Of a stretch of DNA of 64,000 nucleotides, positions 52,761 through 62,090 are shown piece after piece (the stretch's first letter is position 1; every line of letters begins with the position of its first letter). The notes below the pieces were generated by a model. That model worked only from the letters and a program-made list of their open reading frames with translations. It was not told the DNA's origin and did no database searches. A program made the translations under genes and the position numbers. Origin of the DNA: Scytonematopsis contorta HA4267-MV1 (lineage in GTDB: Bacteria > Cyanobacteriota > Cyanobacteriia > Cyanobacteriales > Nostocaceae); contig JAHHIC010000069.1 in NCBI GenBank assembly GCA_019359035.1, positions 60,552 to 124,551 on the forward strand, given 5' to 3'.

Positions 52761-53765
52761 ATGATAAAAATTGCAATTATAGCTAGCATGTTAGGTCTAG
52801 TAAGCGGTACTATTGTTAGCTGTACAAATAGCTCCCAAAATAGTAACAATGCGGCTAATGTTATCAATAATAGTCGCAATAGTAAGGCTGTCACTGGAGA
52901 TAGAAAATTGCGGTCAGTTGCTTTCACTGTAGGCGATTTGAGTAACCCATTTTTCGTTTTTATGGGGCAAGCTGTGGAGACAGAAGCGAAGAGAATCGGG
53001 GGAAATGATGTTAAAGTTATTGTAGCTTCTAGTGCTTATGACCTAAATCAACAAACCAACCAAATTGAAAATTTCATCGCTGCTGATACTGACATAATTA
53101 TTCTGAATGCTGCTGATAAAAGTGGAATTAGACCAGCAGTTGAAAAAGCTAAACAAGCAGGTCGAATTGTTATTGCGGTAGATACAGGTGCTGAAGGGGG
53201 TGTAGATGCTACAATTACCACTAATAATGTGCAAGCTGGAGAGGTTAGTTGCCAACATATTGCTGACCGTCTCAAGGGTAAAGGTAATGTAGTAATAGTT
53301 AACGGACCTCCTGTAGAATCAGTTATTCAGCGAGTTAGTGGCTGTGAAAAAGTATTGTCTAAATATCCCAATATCAAAATCCTCTCTAAAAATCAGAATG
53401 CAGAAGGGAGTCGAGATGGAGGATTAAGAGTTATGACAGATTTGCTCACAACCTTTCCCAAGATAGATGCGGTTTTTGCTATCAATGACCCCAGTGGAGT
53501 AGGAGCAGAGCTAGCGGCTAACCAAGCAAGACGTAAAGAATTCTTTATTGTTGGAGTTGATGGTGCTCCAGAAGCAATTAAAGCTATCACAGCCAAAGAT
53601 AGTTTATATTCTGCAACTGCAACTCAAGACCCTAAAGGAATGGCTACAAAAGCAATTCAGGTTGGGAACGATATATTGCATGGTAAAAAGCCTAAAAGTT
53701 CTACTATTTTGATTCCTGTCAGGTTGATTACGAAAAACAACGTTAGTACAGAAAGAGGTTGGTAA
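52761..53765 (+). CDS. Sugar ABC transporter substrate-binding lipoprotein (RbsB/FrtA type)
   Basis: It has 334 residues. The lipoprotein signal IASMLGLVSGTIVSC (Cys21) is followed by an Asn/Ser linker and a type I periplasmic-binding fold: VAFTVGDLSNPFFVFMGQAV, IIILNAADKSGIRPAVEKAK, IVIAVDTGAEGGVDATITTN and AVFAINDPSGVGAELA. This is the ribose/galactose/fructose-binding group. It is followed by an ATPase (189 bp gap) and a permease (overlapping). The set matches the RbsBAC pattern and the cyanobacterial fructose transporter FrtABC. The sugar cannot be fixed from sequence alone. Confidence 0.9.
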   Translation: MIKIAIIASMLGLVSGTIVSCTNSSQNSNNAANVINNSRNSKAVTGDRKLRSVAFTVGDLSNPFFVFMGQAVETEAKRIGGNDVKVIVASSAYDLNQQTNQIENFIAADTDIIILNAADKSGIRPAVEKAKQAGRIVIAVDTGAEGGVDATITTNNVQAGEVSCQHIADRLKGKGNVVIVNGPPVESVIQRVSGCEKVLSKYPNIKILSKNQNAEGSRDGGLRVMTDLLTTFPKIDAVFAINDPSGVGAELAANQARRKEFFIVGVDGAPEAIKAITAKDSLYSATATQDPKGMATKAIQVGNDILHGKKPKSSTILIPVRLITKNNVSTERGW

Positions 53766-53954
53766 GTAATAAGAATTATTTCGGAGAAAGTAATCTACCT
53801 AATAAAGACGATGACTTTTAAGCTCTATATAACTAATGTGGTAGAACACTTTTTTAAACATGATTAGATTGTGGCTTTAATTTGACATCACCTTTTAATT
53901 GATTGATTTTTAATTTAAAAATGCAAATTCCAAATATTTTGCTGGTATCTGCTC

Positions 53955-55511
53955 ATGACAACAAGTATTGAAACCTCATTTACTAATGCACCGACGACCA
54001 CTCCTGTATTAGAAATGCGAGGGATTGCAAAAAAATTTCATGGTGTACCTGCTCTCCAAAATGTCAATCTGACGATTTATCCAGGAGAAGTTCATGCTCT
54101 CATGGGTGAGAATGGAGCGGGCAAAAGCACACTGATGAAAATCCTGGCTGGAGCTTACATTGCTGATGAAGGTGAAATTCGCATTAACGGTCAACCTGTG
54201 AAAATTACTGACCCGGCTGTAGCGCGTAAGGCTGGTATTAATCTTATTTATCAAGAGCTAAATGTTGCACCCAATTTAACCGTAACCGAAAACATTTTTA
54301 TGGGTAGCGAGTTGCGACGAGGGCAATTTTTAGACCGCCAAAGTATGAAACTCGAAGCGCAACAAGTATTACAAAGCTTAGGAGCATCTTTTTCAGCCGA
54401 TGATGTGGTTGGCAACTTAGTAATAGCTGAACAGCAGCAAGTTGAAATTGCGCGAGCGCTAAAGGACAAAAGCCGCGTTTTAGTTATGGATGAGCCAACT
54501 GCGGCACTTTCTGACAGGGAGACTGAGCGGTTGTTTGAGGTAATTCGCAAACTGCGAAATGATGGCATTGCCATTATTTACATCAGTCACCGTATGGAAG
54601 AAATCTACGCTCTGGCTGACCGAATTAGTGTGCTGCGAGATGGTCAATATGTTGGCAGTCTCACACGAGATGAAATATCTGCACAGCGGTTGGTGCAGAT
54701 GATGGTCGGTCGTTCTATACAGGACTTTTATGAACATCAACGACAAAAAAATCCCGGAGCAGTAGTGTTGGAAGTAAGAAATATCACCGACACACGTAAG
54801 AAGGTTAAGTCAGTTAGTTTTCAACTTCGTGCTGGAGAAATCCTTGGTTTAGCAGGGTTGGTTGGTGCAGGACGAACAGAGGTATCTCGCTTAATTTTCG
54901 GTGCTGACCCAAAAGCAAGTGGTGAACTATTCCTGAGGGGTGTAAAAGTTAATATTAATACGCCCAGTGATGCTATTGCTGCTGGGATTGGCTACGTTCC
55001 AGAAGACCGCAAAGACCAAGGTTTATTTCTGGAGATGAGCGCTCGTAAGAATATTGCCATCAACACACTGTATGAAGATGCAAAAGCTGGTGTGGTTAAC
55101 TGGGGTTCAGTCAATCGACTAGCAACGGAAGCAGTTGAAAATTTTAATATCCGTCTTGCCAATTTAGAGATTAGAGCGGTAGACCTTTCTGGTGGTAATC
55201 AGCAGAAGTTATTACTAGCACGTTGGCTAGCCATTAAACCAAAAATAATCATGTTAGATGAGCCGACACGGGGTGTAGATATCGGTGCTAAAAGCGAAAT
55301 TTACCGAATTATTAGCGAATTGGCAGCACAAGGTGTTGCAGTTTTGATGGTTTCTAGTGAACTACCGGAAGTTATCGGGATGAGCGACCGCGTTTTAGTC
55401 ATGCGAGAAGGCGAACTGGTGGGGGAACTTGATGGCAGTCTCGGTAAAGAAATTACCCAGGAAAAAATTATGAATTACGCAACAGGAGCATCGGAGGTAT
55501 CAGCATCATGA
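53955..55511 (+). CDS. Sugar ABC transporter ATP-binding protein (RbsA/FrtB type)
   Basis: It has 518 residues with two nucleotide-binding domains. First: Walker [10 protein letters not shown], signature region [20 protein letters not shown], Walker [12 protein letters not shown]. Second: a degenerate Walker A ([12 protein letters not shown]), [20 protein letters not shown] and [12 protein letters not shown]. This is the double-ATPase form of monosaccharide importers. It overlaps the permease start by four bases (ATGA at 55508), indicating translational coupling. A GTAGAGACG hairpin after the permease probably ends the operon. Confidence 0.93.
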   Translation: MTTSIETSFTNAPTTTPVLEMRGIAKKFHGVPALQNVNLTIYPGEVHALMGENGAGKSTLMKILAGAYIADEGEIRINGQPVKITDPAVARKAGINLIYQELNVAPNLTVTENIFMGSELRRGQFLDRQSMKLEAQQVLQSLGASFSADDVVGNLVIAEQQQVEIARALKDKSRVLVMDEPTAALSDRETERLFEVIRKLRNDGIAIIYISHRMEEIYALADRISVLRDGQYVGSLTRDEISAQRLVQMMVGRSIQDFYEHQRQKNPGAVVLEVRNITDTRKKVKSVSFQLRAGEILGLAGLVGAGRTEVSRLIFGADPKASGELFLRGVKVNINTPSDAIAAGIGYVPEDRKDQGLFLEMSARKNIAINTLYEDAKAGVVNWGSVNRLATEAVENFNIRLANLEIRAVDLSGGNQQKLLLARWLAIKPKIIMLDEPTRGVDIGAKSEIYRIISELAAQGVAVLMVSSELPEVIGMSDRVLVMREGELVGELDGSLGKEITQEKIMNYATGASEVSAS

Positions 55512-56509
55512 GTCATACGTTAAAGCCGGCTAATAATAAAGTAGGCAATAATTCAGCATCGCCACGCAGCCGTAAGTCTATTCGCACTTTACTTGAGGTC
55601 GCAGGTATCCTGCCGATTTTAGTAATTATTTGTATTTTATTTACTATTCTTTCCCCCAACTTCCTTACAGGCGGTAACATTGTTAACATCTTGCGGCAGG
55701 CGTCAATCAACATTGTGTTGTCAACAGGGATGACGTTTGTAATTCTGACGGGAGGTATTGACCTTTCGGTCGGGTCAATATTGGCTGTTTCTGCTGTAGT
55801 TACATTGCTGGTATCGCTAATTCCTGCGCTAGGTTGGGCGGCTGTGCCTGCTGGTTTGTTGGCTGGATTGCTTTTGGGCTTACTCAATGGCGCTCTGATT
55901 ACTTTTTTGGATGTGCCGCCTTTTATTGTAACGTTGGGTTCGCTGACTGCCTTGAGAGGTGTTGCTTTTTTGGTTGCCCAAGGTACGACGGTGATTAACC
56001 GTGATATAAATTTTGCTTGGGTGGGTAATAGTTATGTGGGTCCCCTCCCTTGGTTGGTGATAATTGCACTACTGACTGTTGTCGCTAGTTGGTTTGTGCT
56101 ACGACAAACTGTTTTAGGAGTACAAATTTATGCTGTTGGTGGTAATGACCGAGCAGCCCGATTAACTGGTATTAAAGTTAACCGCGTGTTGCTGTTTGTC
56201 TATGGTGTCAGTGGATTACTATCAGGTTTGGCGGGAGTAATGAGCGCTAGCCGTCTTTATAGTGCTAGTGGAATAATTGGTCAAGGTTACGAGTTGGATG
56301 CGATTGCTGCTGTTATTCTTGGTGGAACTAGTTTTACTGGTGGTATTGGTACTGTTGGTGGAACTCTTTTGGGTGCATTGATTATTGCTATTCTCAACAA
56401 TGGCTTGACTTTGTTGAACTTGTCTTACTTCTGGCAACTAGTTGTTAAAGGATTGGTGATTATTTTAGCTGTAATGCTTGACCGACTCCGCAGACGTTCT
56501 AGAGGATAA
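55508..56509 (+). CDS. Sugar ABC transporter permease (RbsC/FrtC type)
   Basis: It has 333 residues with about nine to ten hydrophobic segments and the conserved blocks [51 protein letters not shown] and [20 protein letters not shown] of the ribose/xylose permease family. It forms a homodimeric membrane channel for the binding protein and ATPase encoded just upstream. No transcriptional regulator (such as a LacI-type FrtR) is encoded next to the operon in this window. Confidence 0.93.
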   Translation: MSHTLKPANNKVGNNSASPRSRKSIRTLLEVAGILPILVIICILFTILSPNFLTGGNIVNILRQASINIVLSTGMTFVILTGGIDLSVGSILAVSAVVTLLVSLIPALGWAAVPAGLLAGLLLGLLNGALITFLDVPPFIVTLGSLTALRGVAFLVAQGTTVINRDINFAWVGNSYVGPLPWLVIIALLTVVASWFVLRQTVLGVQIYAVGGNDRAARLTGIKVNRVLLFVYGVSGLLSGLAGVMSASRLYSASGIIGQGYELDAIAAVILGGTSFTGGIGTVGGTLLGALIIAILNNGLTLLNLSYFWQLVVKGLVIILAVMLDRLRRRSRG

Positions 56510-56548
56510 ATAATCTTGAATCGGGCATAATTCGATTATGACAATAAT

Positions 56549-56628
56549 GTAGAGACGTTACATGTAACATTTCTACAAAGGCGCTAAGAATCTCTAAATT
56601 AAAGACGCGATAAATCCGCGTCTCTACA
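56549..56628. repeat. Two GTAGAGACG-type hairpins
   Basis: A first hairpin at 56549-56576 (GTAGAGACGTTAC with GTAACATTTCTAC) and a second imperfect one at 56602-56628 (AAAGACGCG with CGCGTCTCTAC). They fill the gap between the convergent permease and cas-regulator genes and may terminate both. Confidence 0.7.
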
Positions 56629-56634
56629 TGTTCC

Positions 56635-58077
56635 CTACTCCCCACAGTAAAGTTTAAATTCTTCCGTCACATCATTAGCGATACTTTGCCGTAAATCAAA
56701 AGGAAGTAAAACTTCGCACATCGGTCGCCACGCACGTAAGCGCATCGTGATACCATTATCTCGGTGGCGGTAATTAACTTGATAGTAAGCGTCTTCAGAA
56801 GAACGATTTTTTAGTACGTTTAGTAGTGCTTGCTGATACGATGGTGCAGCTTCACGTGTAACAAGACGCTGTGCTTGTTGGTAAGTAATAGGTATAAAAG
56901 TTTCATGGCGAAAAGTATTTTTGATATAACGGTCGTTATAATCGCGGTCAAAGCGTATCAGCATTAATCGTGAAGGTAAGTAAAAATCAAATCCCCAAGC
57001 TTTAGACATTTCCACTGCAATATAGTCTGGACTTGGTAAAGATGCTTTTTGGTAAAATTTTTGTAAATGTTGAGGAATTTGGGAATCACTCCACTCTAAA
57101 GCTGTCATGTCTTGAATGCGGTCTAAGCGAAAATTATACCAGTCGGTTTCTCTATTGGGACTTTCACCACAAGCACAAAGATAAACTGCTCTCTGCATAT
57201 AGTAAATGCAAACTGGGTAAACAATACAATCAATTTCATCCGCAACCCTAGCGCTATTGTATGTTAGTTTAACTGGAGGTACAGGTGTTTTTTCCCACAA
57301 CTGCTTTAACTCATTTTGGCAATCTTCAACTAAATCTATGGTCTCACGAGGTACAACATAATCTAGGTGGAGAAAAAAGCGTTGTACACCGTTGATTAAT
57401 TGAGAATGATTTTCGGCAATTGCCGTCACATCTTCTTGGTTGAGAACACTCAATTTATCGGTATTAAATTTAGCTGAAGCAGTTTCTTGGATGATACTTA
57501 AAGGGCGGGATGGGAATTCGGTAACGCGATGATATTTTTGTCCATCGTATTTCAACCAACCCAGTTCGGCTAATATTTCTAAGTCACGTTGGAGAGTACG
57601 ACGGGTAACTTGAAATAAGTATAGGTTCAATATTTGTTCTAAAGTTTTTTTATTGGGTTTATCTTGAGGGTCAATTATTAATAGTTCTTTGGGTGAATCT
57701 TTTATTTTACGATAATCTTTATTGTGCTGAATTTGATGGAAATAATGCGATTTTATTGCTTTTATCCAATCATTTTTGTTTATTCCTGTATCCTTTGTAA
57801 AAAGCCATTGAGCAACATTTTTGGCACAACGGCAATTTTTATCATGTAATATTGGTATTTCGTCTCCCTTGGGATGGCTTGTAGTAAAGAAAACATTCCG
57901 CCAGTCGGCATAAGTCCATTCTGAAGGTAAATCAAGTTTTGTTTTTTCACTTCCGTAGAGAGAGTTTAACCATACCCACAAGCGAATTGCTCGCAGCAGG
58001 TTTTGCTTGAGGGAGCCTCGCGCTAACCACTGTAATAGCTCGATGTGGGGGGTGTCGTGAAATACTTCTGGGGTCAC
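56635..58077 (-). CDS. TIGR03985-family CRISPR-associated protein, WYL-like regulator
   Basis: It has 480 residues. Wording such as TPEVFHDTPHIELLQWLARG at the N-terminus fits the cyanobacterial CRISPR-linked family TIGR03985. Near residues 150-180 is an HTH of the WYL-regulator kind (TRRTLQRDLEILAELGWLKY), and near 265-335 a WYL-like segment ending FRLDRIQDM, with PVCIYYMQRAVYLCACG. WYL proteins bind nucleic-acid-type ligands and regulate CRISPR and other defence genes. It is transcribed away from the csx3-cas10 genes across a 423-bp gap that contains a miniature element. A regulatory role is inference. Confidence 0.8.
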   Translation of the reverse strand: MTPEVFHDTPHIELLQWLARGSLKQNLLRAIRLWVWLNSLYGSEKTKLDLPSEWTYADWRNVFFTTSHPKGDEIPILHDKNCRCAKNVAQWLFTKDTGINKNDWIKAIKSHYFHQIQHNKDYRKIKDSPKELLIIDPQDKPNKKTLEQILNLYLFQVTRRTLQRDLEILAELGWLKYDGQKYHRVTEFPSRPLSIIQETASAKFNTDKLSVLNQEDVTAIAENHSQLINGVQRFFLHLDYVVPRETIDLVEDCQNELKQLWEKTPVPPVKLTYNSARVADEIDCIVYPVCIYYMQRAVYLCACGESPNRETDWYNFRLDRIQDMTALEWSDSQIPQHLQKFYQKASLPSPDYIAVEMSKAWGFDFYLPSRLMLIRFDRDYNDRYIKNTFRHETFIPITYQQAQRLVTREAAPSYQQALLNVLKNRSSEDAYYQVNYRHRDNGITMRLRAWRPMCEVLLPFDLRQSIANDVTEEFKLYCGE

Positions 58078-58169
58078 TAGTTTGTTTTGTATTTATGTAA
58101 ATATAATAAGCGAAGAAGATAGCTAAAGATGTTACTTTTACGGTTGCACGATTTTACAAACACTCATAA

Positions 58170-58429
58170 AGGGTGTTTGTAAATACAATATTAAGCTTAA
58201 TTCGTACCATGAGCCAGGGAATAAATTCCCTGTCTAAAAGCTAAAGTCCTCTAAAAGAGGACTGAATAATACAGCAAAATAGATATTTTACAAAATTTAA
58301 GAGACTTCCAAAAAATCTTATTTGTTCTTAGTCCTCTTTAGAGGACTTTAGCTTTCAGACAGGGAATTTATTCCCTGGCTTATAGTAGTAAATAGTGCTT
58401 AATTTTTTATTTATTTATAAATAGCCTCT
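58170..58429. mobile_element. 260-bp palindromic miniature element (copy 2)
   Basis: It has the same plan as 42684-42996: ends AGGGTGTTTGTAAAT and TTTATAAATAGCCTCT; arms of 39 bp at 58214-58252 and 58340-58378 that pair with each other. The inner hairpin reads GGGAATAAATTCCC here, where the first copy reads GTGACTAAAGTCAC, so base changes are compensated. It occupies most of the divergent cas promoter region, 71 bp before the Csx3 ATG. Confidence 0.88.
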
Positions 58430-58500
58430 CATTATAGTTGTTGGAAGACACTACTTCCAACTGGGTATATGATAGACCCATGAGTTCAGAGGTTTAGTAA

Positions 58501-58806
58501 ATGACAGCTTACAAAATAGAGTGCAAGGACGGGGTTTTACGAGTCAGTTTTGGCGAAGCTTCTCAAAATGACCAAGTTGTAAGGGATGCTGCCACTCGTT
58601 TAGAGGAGATGCTAAGTTCTGGTGAATTATCTGGGGGACAGTTATTAAAGGTTAATGGGCCTGCTTCTATTCCTGTAGCATTTGTGCTTGCACATAAGTT
58701 GGCACATATTTATGGTGCGATTGGTTATTATGACCCCAAGTTGGGTAAGTATGTGATTTCCATCACACATAACCCACAGTATAACCTGGGAGACTTAATT
58801 GATTGA
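58501..58806 (+). CDS. csx3: Csx3 (Crn3-type) CRISPR-associated protein, stand-alone
   Basis: It has 101 residues. The pattern GPASIPVAFVLAHKLAH ... YYDPKLG ... ISITHNPQY matches Csx3. Histidines 65, 69 and 90 and Asp78 fall at the positions of the histidine/aspartate site described for archaeal Csx3, which is a Mn-dependent ring nuclease (Crn3) cutting cyclic tetra-adenylate and has RNase activity; the archaeal Arg in DPR is Lys80 here. It would lower the cyclic oligoadenylate signal made by Cas10. ATG and ribosome-binding site ('cagaggtttagtaa') are weak. It lies 66 bp before the fusion gene. Confidence 0.85.
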   Translation: MTAYKIECKDGVLRVSFGEASQNDQVVRDAATRLEEMLSSGELSGGQLLKVNGPASIPVAFVLAHKLAHIYGAIGYYDPKLGKYVISITHNPQYNLGDLID

Positions 58807-58871
58807 TATTAACCACTAAGGGGCGAAGGGGACGAAGGATGGAGTAATTACTTAGACAAGGGTGTAACTAA

Positions 58872-59798
58872 ATGACTACATATAATATTAAGCTGGAAGG
58901 TGAAGTTTTAAAGGTTGGGTTTGCTGAACGTGCTAATGGTGACCAAATTGTTAGAGATGCTGCGGCACGTTTAGATGAAATGATTGCGTCTGGTGAGTTG
59001 AAAGGTGGTCGATTGTTGAAAATAGATGGACCTGCTTCTGTTGCGGTAAGCTACTTAATCGCTAGTAAGATATCTCACCTCTATGGTGCAATTGCCATTT
59101 TCGACCCGAAGATTGGCAGACCAGGGTATAAAACTTTTATTACAGCAGCTTCCACAACTGCAGCTTACAAGATAGGGGAACTGGTAGAAACAGAGGAACC
59201 GCAGCAAGCAAATAAAGTAATTCACCCAAAAGTAGTTATTTGCGGGCCAGCACAATCGGGTAAGTCTTGTTTGCGGGAAGGATTAAAACAAGCAATCAGC
59301 CAAATAGAAAACGCACCCTATCCATATATAATCACTGCTTGTCCGGATGGGGAGGGAGCGTGGTTTTCTGAGACTGCACAACGCGACCCTGATTTAGCGA
59401 AACAATTGAAGAAGGAGTACAAATCTAAATTTACTCCTGAGTTCGCACAAAAAGCATCCGGATGGGTAAAAAATGCTAATACTCCACTGAACATTATTGA
59501 TGTGGGTGGCAAAATTACGGAAGAAAATCGACTAATTATGCGTGAAGCGACTCATGCGGTGATTTTATACGGGGATAAAGGTAAGGAGGAAGTTTCTAAG
59601 TGGGAAGAGTTTTGCCGTGGTTTAGATTTGCGTATCATTGCTAACATTTATAGTGATTACGAGGGTAAAGAAGACCAGATTAATAATGAATCTTCGTTGT
59701 TAACTGGTAGCGTCCATTACCTGAAACGGGGAGAGGATGTTTCAAATCGTCTGATGGTAAAAGCTTTAGCACGGTTTTTGGTGGATTTGCGGGGATAG
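58872..59798 (+). CDS. Csx3 domain fused to P-loop ATPase
   Basis: Residues 1-105 are a second Csx3 domain, about 60% identical to the stand-alone protein. Compared with it, His65 is Ser, His90 is replaced (TAASTTAAY), and only His69, Asp78 and Lys80 remain. After a linker comes a P-loop domain with Walker A GPAQSGKS (125-132) and a probable Walker B in PLNIIDVGG. Csx3-AAA fusions are known in cyanobacterial type III loci; the role of the ATPase is not settled for this protein. The loss of two histidines suggests that this Csx3 unit is a sensor or structural partner rather than the main nuclease. It is 22 bp before cas10. Confidence 0.85.
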   Translation: MTTYNIKLEGEVLKVGFAERANGDQIVRDAAARLDEMIASGELKGGRLLKIDGPASVAVSYLIASKISHLYGAIAIFDPKIGRPGYKTFITAASTTAAYKIGELVETEEPQQANKVIHPKVVICGPAQSGKSCLREGLKQAISQIENAPYPYIITACPDGEGAWFSETAQRDPDLAKQLKKEYKSKFTPEFAQKASGWVKNANTPLNIIDVGGKITEENRLIMREATHAVILYGDKGKEEVSKWEEFCRGLDLRIIANIYSDYEGKEDQINNESSLLTGSVHYLKRGEDVSNRLMVKALARFLVDLRG

Positions 59799-59819
59799 AA
59801 AAGAGAGATTTGGGAAATT

Positions 59820-62090
59820 ATGGAAATGCAAAGTCAAAATCCGATTACAACAGCGATTGCTTGGTGTGCTGCTTGGGGTGAGGAAAAGAAACCCCAGTAT
59901 GATTTAAGTTTATTGCAGGAAATGCAAAAGGCTTTAAATGAAGGAAAAGATGAGGACATACCCGAAGTGCTAAGAGGATTCGTTGAGGAAGCCAAAATAT
60001 TACTATCCAAAGATTTACCTTTTCCTGAAACAATAGAAAATTTAGAACTGTTTGCAAAAAGCCATCCAATACTTTGGAATAGTAAAATAGGCATGGTTTA
60101 TGGTGGTGCAACAAAGATTAAACAATATGTATTTGAAGAATCAAAATTGCCAGATATTCGCGGTGCTTCTGCTCGTTTAGACCAAATTAATTTAATTGAT
60201 TTACCTGCTTTTTTTAATAAAAAATCTGAGGATATCGACAGCGATGATTGTGCAAAAGTAAAAAAATGGCTGAATGATGGCTTTCCAGATGAGACTTATT
60301 TATCTCAGGCGTTAATTCCAGAACTAATCATTTATTCTTGCGGTGGAAATATTCTTGCCTTTTGCCCCTCAGGCTTCGTAGATGTCATTGCCAATGCAAT
60401 TGAAAAACGCTATACTAAGCAAACTTTAACAGCTAATTCTTGTGCTGTAGGAGATACATTTAGGTTACTGGAACTGCGTTTAGGACTATTACGGGATAAT
60501 ATTCAAGATACATTTTGGTTGGAGAAATATCAGCAACATTATAGCGATAGCATAGTAGAGGCTTCTTTTGGTACAATTGAACATGCCTCGGAAATTGCTA
60601 AGAATTTTGAAAATCATAAAAGTTTTAATGAACTAACTACTAAACTGGCAATTTTGTTTAATCAGCGCCGTAGTGGTAATAATAGCTACAATCGTCCAAG
60701 TCGCTGTTATCCACCAATGTTGGAGACACATCCATATTTACGTCGAGATGAAATAGAGAAACGTTCTGCTATTACTAAAGCAAATAACCTTCCTGGAGAA
60801 CCTTACTTTTCTGAACCTTCTGCTATTAAACGTCAACTTGGTGATAGAGCAAAAGATGGAAGACCTAGAAATACAAAATGGTATTCAGGGGGAGAACAAG
60901 AATTAAACAGTTGGGTAAAAAAGTTTGAGAAATTTTTAAAAGAAAATCCTGATAAGTATCAGAAATACTTTGGCAATCATAGGGGTGCTGTGGAAATTCC
61001 AGAATCATTAACGCAGTTGAGTAAGGTGAGTAACGGCTATGTTGCCTATATTTATGCTGATGGCAATAATATGGGTGGCTTTATCCAAAAAATTCGCACA
61101 CCTCAGGAATATCAGGATTTCAGCGAAGATGTGGACTGTGCTACTAGATATTCAGTTTTTCAAGCACTAGCTCAAAATTTACAACCGCGTCAGTTAAAGG
61201 GAATTGATGAATCAAAATCCAGATTAAAAAATGGAGATTTTATTCACCCTTTTGAAATTATTACCATTGGTGGCGATGATATTATAATAATTGTACCTGC
61301 AGATAAGGCATTACAAATTGCTAAGACGATTGGAGAGCAATTTGAATCAATTCTTTTAAATGAAGTAGACATCAAAGGAGTGACAATAAAGGGTGAATAT
61401 AACTTGGAAGATAAAAATATTGATTTAAGTAAATGCCAGCGTTATAACTGGCAAAAAGCTCAACCATCTCGATGTCAACTGAGTATATCTAGCGGTGTCT
61501 TGATTACTGCCTATAATACCCCGATATATTATGCAGAGGATTTAACAAAACAGTTAATGAAATCGGCAAAAGACTATGGTAAAAAATTAAAAGATTATGG
61601 ATACCATAGTGGAACTGTTGATTTTTTAGTCATGAAATCAGTTACAATGATTTCATCAAATATCAAAGAATTTAGGGATAAAGCATTAACTAAGAAAAAC
61701 GGTGCGACTCTAAAGCTATATGCGGCACCTTACACACTTCATGAATTAGATGGATTCTTAAAAGCTATTACTGCATTAATAAAAGTCAATTTTCCAAAAT
61801 CACAACTCTATCAGATTCGTAGTTTTTTAGAACAGGGTAAGCGTACAGCCAGTCTAAATTATTATTATTTTCGCTCTCGATTGAAGCAAGGACAAGTAGA
61901 ACTAAAATTAGACTTTGAAACAGCTTGGTGTGAGGCAAAAACAAATAAGGGTAATCTTGCACCTTGGATGTATGAACCTAGAGGAAAGCTTTATGAAACT
62001 ATTTGGCGTGAAATGGTAGATTTATATGAATTTATTGAAGTTTCGGAAGCAAAATATCCTCAATTTTCATCTACCGATAAAATATCATGA
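59820..62090 (+). CDS. cas10: Cas10-type CRISPR polymerase/cyclase (no visible HD domain)
   Basis: It has 756 residues. An N-terminal helical part (1-90) is followed by the first palm block MVYGGATKIKQYVFEESKLP, DIRGASARLDQ and LIDLPAFF. The second palm domain has VAYIYADGNNMGGF and the catalytic GGDD at 484-487 (IITIGGDDIIIIVP), then a C-terminal helical domain. No His-Asp pair of the HD nuclease domain is seen at the N-terminus, so target DNA cutting by Cas10 is probably absent while cyclic-oligoadenylate synthesis should be intact. The type is III, nearest III-D by its Csx10 neighbour. It overlaps the next gene by four bases (ATGA at 62087). Confidence 0.9.
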   Translation: MEMQSQNPITTAIAWCAAWGEEKKPQYDLSLLQEMQKALNEGKDEDIPEVLRGFVEEAKILLSKDLPFPETIENLELFAKSHPILWNSKIGMVYGGATKIKQYVFEESKLPDIRGASARLDQINLIDLPAFFNKKSEDIDSDDCAKVKKWLNDGFPDETYLSQALIPELIIYSCGGNILAFCPSGFVDVIANAIEKRYTKQTLTANSCAVGDTFRLLELRLGLLRDNIQDTFWLEKYQQHYSDSIVEASFGTIEHASEIAKNFENHKSFNELTTKLAILFNQRRSGNNSYNRPSRCYPPMLETHPYLRRDEIEKRSAITKANNLPGEPYFSEPSAIKRQLGDRAKDGRPRNTKWYSGGEQELNSWVKKFEKFLKENPDKYQKYFGNHRGAVEIPESLTQLSKVSNGYVAYIYADGNNMGGFIQKIRTPQEYQDFSEDVDCATRYSVFQALAQNLQPRQLKGIDESKSRLKNGDFIHPFEIITIGGDDIIIIVPADKALQIAKTIGEQFESILLNEVDIKGVTIKGEYNLEDKNIDLSKCQRYNWQKAQPSRCQLSISSGVLITAYNTPIYYAEDLTKQLMKSAKDYGKKLKDYGYHSGTVDFLVMKSVTMISSNIKEFRDKALTKKNGATLKLYAAPYTLHELDGFLKAITALIKVNFPKSQLYQIRSFLEQGKRTASLNYYYFRSRLKQGQVELKLDFETAWCEAKTNKGNLAPWMYEPRGKLYETIWREMVDLYEFIEVSEAKYPQFSSTDKIS

